A stretch of DNA of 9,452 nucleotides from Candidatus Bathyarchaeota archaeon (lineage in GTDB: Archaea; Thermoproteota; Bathyarchaeia; Bathyarchaeales; Bathyarchaeaceae). The stretch spans positions 1-9,452 of the forward strand of contig JAGLRI010000042.1 in the NCBI GenBank assembly GCA_023136395.1, in the 5' to 3' direction. The position numbers were made by a program, and so were the translations under genes. The notes beneath the pieces were generated by a model. The model saw only the letters and a list, made by a program, of their open reading frames with translations. It did no database searches and was not told the DNA's origin. Positions 6,109-9,452 of the stretch are shown here, in pieces; within the stretch, counting starts at the first letter, position 1; each line of letters opens with the position of its first letter.

Positions 6109-7794
6109 ATGATGAAAGATTTTGTGGAAAAATTAATTGAAACTGATGTTCTCGTTGTTGGTGGTGGTGCGAGTGGTTGTTTCGCTGCTATCCGGGCAAG
6201 TGAGGTAGGTGCGAGAGTAACCCTCATGGAAAAATCAGCGCACAGAAGGTGTTCGTGCACTGGACCGGGAATGGACCACTTTCCTAATGTTTCCGAGCTT
6301 CGTAAACCGACACGAGTAATAACAACAGAAACAACTAGACGCACCCAAACGGGTGTAGCGAATCCACATCTTACTCGGTTGATACATAGAGATGCCTACA
6401 AACGTGTACTAGACCTCGAGCGGTTCGGTGTGAAAATGAGGCAAGAGGACGGAACTTTCAAGGTGGTTCTCCCTGCTATAGGAGAATTGGCGTTCTTTGG
6501 TCCAGATCTACAGATTAAACTTGCAGAAGCAGTTCTGAAGCATGGTGTGAATGTTGTTGAGCGAATAATGGCAGTTGACCTTCTCACTAAAGGAAATAGA
6601 GTAATAGGTGTAGTTGGTCTTAACACCAGAACTGGAGAGATAATTACTGTAGTGTCTAAGGCCACCATTTTGGCGACTGGTTTTCCTGCTAGGGTCTATA
6701 TTGGCTATAATGGTGAACTTTTTGATACACGTTCCTGTGCAGCTAACGATGGTTGTGCTCAAGCCATGGCGTATAGGGCGGGTGCAGAGGTGACGGGGAT
6801 GGAGTTCGCGTGGGTTAGACCAGATTTGAAGAACGAGAAACTCATGAGCCTCGGAATGTTCACTAGATATCCTCTTGGACTTAGGGGACGCGTCGTCAAC
6901 GCAAAAGGTGAAGTGCTTGAAAAGGAGATGCCGGAATCCGAGTTCGGGAGTTGGAGGGATGGAGAACTGATTAAGTTAATCCTCGCTGAAGAGAAAGAAG
7001 GTAGAGGTCCTTGTTACTGGGACCTGACGCATGTACCCGACTCCCAGATAAAGGTTTTTTATTGGCACATTCGGAGTGAAGCCTCCATAAGAGAGGAATT
7101 TCAAAAGGATAGAGGGGTATGGGGTATGAAGAAGAGCAAGTTTATGTTTGAGATCAAAGTTAAACCCTCCGACATAATGGGTGGCATACTTACGGATGAA
7201 GACATGAGAACCTCTATGGGAGGACTCTATGCTGCGGGTGGAGCCGCGGGTATTGAAACATTAACCGCAGCAACAGTAACAGGTTACATTGCTGGAGAAA
7301 GCGCCGCAAAAGATGCAGCAAAGATTGTTAAACGACCCGAAACAGATGAAATGCAAATCGCTCAGATCAGAAAGCACGTCCTAACCCCCATTAAAGTTAA
7401 AGATGGATTGAATCCCATCGAATTCGAAAGGAAGGTAAGAAGAATTCTTGATGAGTACGCAGGAATATACAAGTCTGAAGGCATGCTGAAACGGGGACTT
7501 GAACTCCTCGAACAGATACGAGAAAAGTTCATGCCCGTAATTTCTGCAAGAAATCCTCACGAAAGCATGCGCGCAACCGAAGTCCGAAACATATGGCTAG
7601 TCGCTAAAATGCACCTAAAGGCTAGCTTACTTAGAGAAGAGACCAGACCATATGGATTGTTATCCCTTGCCCACGGCAGGATTGAATATCCAGAGCCTAA
7701 AGATGAATTGAATAAACCCATCGTCATCAAGAAAGTCAATGAAAAAATGGGGCTCTCATGGAGAGATTTATATCTCCCCTTGAAGCCAGCGTAG
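6109..7794 (+). CDS. AprA-like FAD oxidoreductase (APS reductase alpha-subunit family paralogue)
   Basis: A 561-residue flavoprotein. FAD-binding parts are GGGASG (18-23), a VTLMEK strand (37-42), ILATG (187-191), MGGLYAAGGAAG (370-381) and GYIAGESAA (392-400). A full-length capping region spans roughly 232-355. The C-terminal domain resembles AprA of dissimilatory APS reductase: RRILDEYAGIYK (444-455), LKRGLELLEQI (460-470), ARNPHESMRATE (480-491) and LREETRP (508-514) match AprA segments such as LQKIMDEYAAG, RDLHELMRAWE and FRKETRW. The substrate histidine of AprA's GSHSGE loop is replaced by SDIMGG (354-359), and the covalent-FAD histidine of SdhA is not evident. An unusual RRCSCTG stretch (46-52) lies near the flavin. 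The ATG at 6109 follows GGTG by 5 bases; ATG 6112 is also possible. It forms an operon with the ferredoxin 17 bases downstream, its likely electron partner. An AprA-like paralogue is well supported; the substrate is unknown and is probably not APS. Confidence 0.88.
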   Translation: MMKDFVEKLIETDVLVVGGGASGCFAAIRASEVGARVTLMEKSAHRRCSCTGPGMDHFPNVSELRKPTRVITTETTRRTQTGVANPHLTRLIHRDAYKRVLDLERFGVKMRQEDGTFKVVLPAIGELAFFGPDLQIKLAEAVLKHGVNVVERIMAVDLLTKGNRVIGVVGLNTRTGEIITVVSKATILATGFPARVYIGYNGELFDTRSCAANDGCAQAMAYRAGAEVTGMEFAWVRPDLKNEKLMSLGMFTRYPLGLRGRVVNAKGEVLEKEMPESEFGSWRDGELIKLILAEEKEGRGPCYWDLTHVPDSQIKVFYWHIRSEASIREEFQKDRGVWGMKKSKFMFEIKVKPSDIMGGILTDEDMRTSMGGLYAAGGAAGIETLTAATVTGYIAGESAAKDAAKIVKRPETDEMQIAQIRKHVLTPIKVKDGLNPIEFERKVRRILDEYAGIYKSEGMLKRGLELLEQIREKFMPVISARNPHESMRATEVRNIWLVAKMHLKASLLREETRPYGLLSLAHGRIEYPEPKDELNKPIVIKKVNEKMGLSWRDLYLPLKPA

Positions 7795-7800
7795 CAGGAG
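7795..7800 (+). promoter_or_regulatory. Ribosome site that fixes the ferredoxin start
   Basis: CAGGAG just after the flavoprotein stop codon lies 11 bases before the ATG at 7812. It favours that start over an in-frame ATG at 7758, which would overlap the flavoprotein gene and add 18 residues that do not look like ferredoxin. Confidence 0.6.
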
Positions 7801-7811
7801 ATAAAAGCCAA

Positions 7812-8015
7812 ATGGCTGTAATCAAGATCGACTACAAACTTTGCACAGGATGTAAAGCCTGCTACGATGAATGCCCACTTGACGTATTTGGATGGAATGA
7901 GGAGGAGGATAAACCCATCATCTTGTATCCTTCTGAATGTTGGTATTGCGGAGCATGCGAGATCGACTGCCCAACGAAAGCGGTGGATGTATCACAATCT
8001 ATAGCTCAATGGTAA
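7812..8015 (+). CDS. Two-[4Fe-4S] ferredoxin, short AprB-like partner subunit
   Basis: A 67-residue cytoplasmic iron-sulfur protein with two cluster motifs: CTGCKACYDECP (about residues 11-22) and CWYCGACEIDCP (about 43-54). Each has the CxxCxxCxxxCP pattern expected for a [4Fe-4S] cluster. The second half, ending PTKAVDV, resembles the N-terminal cluster region of AprB (CWECYSCVKICPQGAIDV), but the protein lacks AprB's roughly 80-residue C-terminal tail, which wraps the alpha subunit in APS reductase. With the AprA-like gene immediately upstream, it very probably carries electrons to or from that flavin. The first motif is a standard ferredoxin CxxCxxCxxxC, without the insertion found in AprB. 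Its end lies 7 bases from the end of a converging small gene. Ferredoxin is near certain; dedicated subunit is inferred from operon position. Confidence 0.92.
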   Translation: MAVIKIDYKLCTGCKACYDECPLDVFGWNEEEDKPIILYPSECWYCGACEIDCPTKAVDVSQSIAQW

Positions 8016-8022
8016 TGCAGCA

Positions 8023-8181
8023 TTAACCAACTTCACCATAAATTAACTCGTAGATTTCACGTCCCATCCAAATCCAAAAACTAACGTTAGGTCCCACATG
8101 GTAGGGATCAGTAAATATCGGTAGTAAACTCAGGATGAGAATAGTCACAAAGATTAAGAGAAAGACCATCCTTCTGCGCAA
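8023..8181 (-). CDS. Hypothetical small membrane protein (about 52 residues)
   Basis: A short frame not recognised as a known family. From TTG at 8181 it gives 52 residues: an RRRM positive N-terminus, a single strongly hydrophobic segment (VFLLIFVTILILSLLPIF), then TDPYHVGPNVSFWIWMG, and a short charged tail ending YGEVG. The pattern of positive residues, one membrane helix and aromatic-rich interface is typical of real small membrane proteins and unusual for random sequence. TTG is chosen because GGAG stands 6 bases before it; GTG at 8193 (56 residues) and ATG at 8169 (48 residues) are alternatives. A TATA-like element lies just upstream at 8221-8227. It is on the same strand as the ZIP transporter but 170 bases downstream of it, and converges with the ferredoxin gene. 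The layout loosely recalls small accessory subunits of membrane transporters; no function can be assigned. Confidence 0.55.
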   Translation of the reverse strand: MRRRMVFLLIFVTILILSLLPIFTDPYHVGPNVSFWIWMGREIYELIYGEVG

Positions 8182-8351
8182 ACTTATCTCCACAATGCAT
8201 AAACTAAACAGATTTAACTCTATAAAATTTTTGGATGTGGTAAACGAGATTGGGGAGCGACCAAACCTGTGAAAGATATTGACTGAATTCTAAAGAATAC
8301 AAAAATAATTGTGCTTCAATAAAATATCATATAGACATGAATGCATTAAAA
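8182..8351. other. Non-coding stretch between small membrane gene and ZIP gene
   Basis: This AT-rich spacer contains the minus-strand TATA-like TTTTATA (8221-8227), about 26 bases before the region where the small membrane gene would begin. This suggests that the small gene has its own promoter. No RNA gene, hairpin with a T-tract or repeat was seen. Confidence 0.35.
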
Positions 8352-9092
8352 TCAGAAGAATGTGGACAAAATCAAGAAAGTAGTTATTCCACTAATAAGT
8401 CCTAATGCGTAATGATGCATGGCATTGTATTCGTATGCAAGGGGGACAAGTTCATCTACTGATACAAAAACCATAACCCCCGCTGCGAACGCCATGAAGA
8501 ATGGGGTTAAGGAAGCTATATATCTGAGTAATAAAACTCCAAAAATCGCTCCAATGGGTTCAGCTATTGTTGATAATAATCCTAATTTTAAAAGTAATTT
8601 TCTTTCTCCGGTAAGTACTAATGGAATTGAAAGGGCAAATTCTTCTGGAATGTTATGAATGGCTATTCCTATAGCAACCAATAATCCTAATCTCCAATCA
8701 ACTAAAAAACTAGTAGCCATAGCAAATCCTTCTGGGAAGTCATGGATTAACATTCCAAAAGCAACGAGATAACTTTGTTTAATCAAACGGCTTTTTTCTC
8801 CTTTTTCTTTTATGAAGTGCATATGAGGTAATAGAATATCCGTTATCATTATGAAGAAGAAACCCACCGTAAACGTAAAAATAATTGGTAATCTAGGAGC
8901 CATATTAAACGCTGTTGTGAGTAATTCTAAGAAACTTATGATGATCATAACTCCTGAAGAGAACCCGAGCCCAATTGCGATATAACTTCTATTTTCTTTC
9001 AGAACATTCGCAAGGAGAATGCCAATGAGCGTAGTAGAGCCGGATAGAAAACCAAGAATTATGATATGAAGACTGGTAACAACCTGAGACAA
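8352..9092 (-). CDS. ZIP-family divalent metal transporter
   Basis: A 246-residue inner-membrane protein with about eight hydrophobic segments. ZIP proteins bring Zn, Fe or Mn into the cytoplasm. The two signature metal-site helices are clear: HDFPEG (117-122) in TM4 and HNIPEE (146-151) in TM5, with AEPIGA (177-182) and a final VSVDELVPLA helix (210-219). A PHMH stretch at 89-92, followed by a charged KEKGEKSR loop, is the usual variable metal-binding loop between TM3 and TM4. Length and order match the ZupT/GufA-like branch. The start is TTG at 9092, supported by GAGGG at 9102-9106, 9 bases upstream; no closer ATG fits. It begins 15 bases after the DtxR-family regulator gene, so the two form an operon and the regulator probably controls its own uptake system. 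Metal specificity cannot be read from the sequence. Confidence 0.92.
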   Translation of the reverse strand: MSQVVTSLHIIILGFLSGSTTLIGILLANVLKENRSYIAIGLGFSSGVMIIISFLELLTTAFNMAPRLPIIFTFTVGFFFIMITDILLPHMHFIKEKGEKSRLIKQSYLVAFGMLIHDFPEGFAMATSFLVDWRLGLLVAIGIAIHNIPEEFALSIPLVLTGERKLLLKLGLLSTIAEPIGAIFGVLLLRYIASLTPFFMAFAAGVMVFVSVDELVPLAYEYNAMHHYALGLISGITTFLILSTFF

Positions 9093-9101
9093 AAAACTTT
9101 T

Positions 9102-9106
9102 CCCTC
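9102..9106 (-). promoter_or_regulatory. Ribosome site supporting the TTG start of the ZIP gene
   Basis: The minus strand reads GAGGG, 9 bases before TTG at 9092, within the 15-base gap after the regulator's stop codon. It shows separate initiation within the operon and decides between TTG and later in-frame codons. Confidence 0.5.
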
Positions 9107-9107
9107 T

Positions 9108-9452
9108 TTAAGTTAATCCCTTTTTAATCCAGATAATTGCTGCAATGTTTTGGCCCAAAGCTTGATTTATCTCATTCACTTCCAACAGGATTGGGCCATT
9201 GAAAGGAACCTTCTCTTTAACCTTAATAGAGGCACCGGGAGTTAGACCTATTGAAGCAAGATACCGCAATATATCGGGATCTTCTTCGATTATCTTAACT
9301 ATTGTACCAGTCGCATTTAAATCGAGATTTATCAAAGGTTCTGAATTTTCTGGGGGTATACTCCCAGACTTTTTGGGTATTGGACTCCCATGAGGGCAGG
9401 TCTTTGGATATCCCAAGACTTTTTCAATATTATTGAAAATATCATCTGAAAT
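9108..9452 (-). CDS. DtxR/MntR-family metal-dependent regulator with FeoA domain, C-terminal part
   Basis: The gene is cut by the right edge; 114 C-terminal residues are visible and the winged-helix DNA-binding domain is outside. The visible part begins in the dimerisation/metal-binding domain: a helix ISDDIFNNIEKVLGYP followed by CPHGSPIP. This CPHG(x)PIP segment carries the histidine equivalent to DtxR His98, an ancillary-site metal ligand. After a short linker, residues from about 46 to the end form a FeoA/SH3-like domain (TGTIVKI, LRYLASIGLTPGASIKV, LLEVNEINQALGQNIAAIIWI). DtxR-type proteins bind Fe(II) or Mn(II) and repress uptake genes when metal is plentiful. Placed 15 bases before a ZIP transporter on the same strand, it is the probable regulator of that operon. 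A TTG at 9416 lies within the conserved domain and is not the start. Confidence 0.88.
   Translation of the reverse strand: MSDDIFNNIEKVLGYPKTCPHGSPIPKKSGSIPPENSEPLINLDLNATGTIVKIIEEDPDILRYLASIGLTPGASIKVKEKVPFNGPILLEVNEINQALGQNIAAIIWIKKGLT

Noticed and set aside
6109..8015. Calling the pair dissimilatory APS reductase (aprAB)
   Set aside because: Overall similarity to AprA is clear, but the substrate-loop histidine is missing, the ferredoxin lacks the AprB tail, and no sat, dsr or qmo gene is nearby.
8011..8028. Imperfect hairpin GGTAATGC/GCATTAACC between converging genes as a bidirectional terminator
   Set aside because: The centre is one base, one arm has a bulge, it overlaps both stop codons, and no T-tract follows on either strand.

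Overview
The window suggests an anaerobic archaeon, probably from an uncultivated lineage. Start regions carry GGTG/GGTGA-type Shine-Dalgarno sequences and AT-rich TATA-like boxes about 25 bases before the inferred transcript starts. The gene set is oxygen-sensitive redox chemistry: an aldehyde:ferredoxin oxidoreductase (AOR) family protein, two FAD oxidoreductases of the fumarate reductase/APS reductase superfamily and a two-cluster ferredoxin. The species cannot be named from the sequence. No rRNA, tRNA, CRISPR array, insertion sequence or phage gene was seen.

Layout, left to right. Bases 1-1092 (-) hold most of a YeiH-type membrane transporter (putative sulfate/sulfite exporter family), cut by the left edge. 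Bases 1230-3086 (-) encode a divergent AOR-family tungsten/molybdenum-pterin enzyme that appears to start at an ATT codon. After a 243-base AT-rich gap come two genes that look co-transcribed on the minus strand: an FAD oxidoreductase with a strongly shortened capping domain (4380-5894), followed by an M29/NicX-type metalloenzyme (3330-4334). A 214-base divergent promoter region with a 13-base palindrome separates these from a plus-strand pair, an AprA-like flavoprotein (6109-7794) and a short AprB-like ferredoxin (7812-8015). Converging on that pair is an unlisted small membrane protein (about 8023-8181, -). At the right edge is a metal-homeostasis operon on the minus strand: the C-terminal part of a DtxR-family regulator with a FeoA domain (9108-9452), then a ZIP metal transporter (8352-9092).

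How the genes may work together (inference). The AprA-like flavoprotein and its ferredoxin look like a two-subunit electron-transfer oxidoreductase that uses neither APS nor fumarate in the standard way. AOR passes electrons to ferredoxin, and the cap-shortened flavoprotein faces the AprA-like pair across a shared promoter. The block may therefore be a small catabolic or redox module in which aldehyde oxidation and two flavoprotein steps share ferredoxin. The M29/NicX-like hydrolase or oxygenase homologue could prepare or process the substrate. The YeiH-type exporter hints at a sulfur oxyanion, but no gene proves this. The DtxR-ZIP operon is a separate metal-uptake unit.
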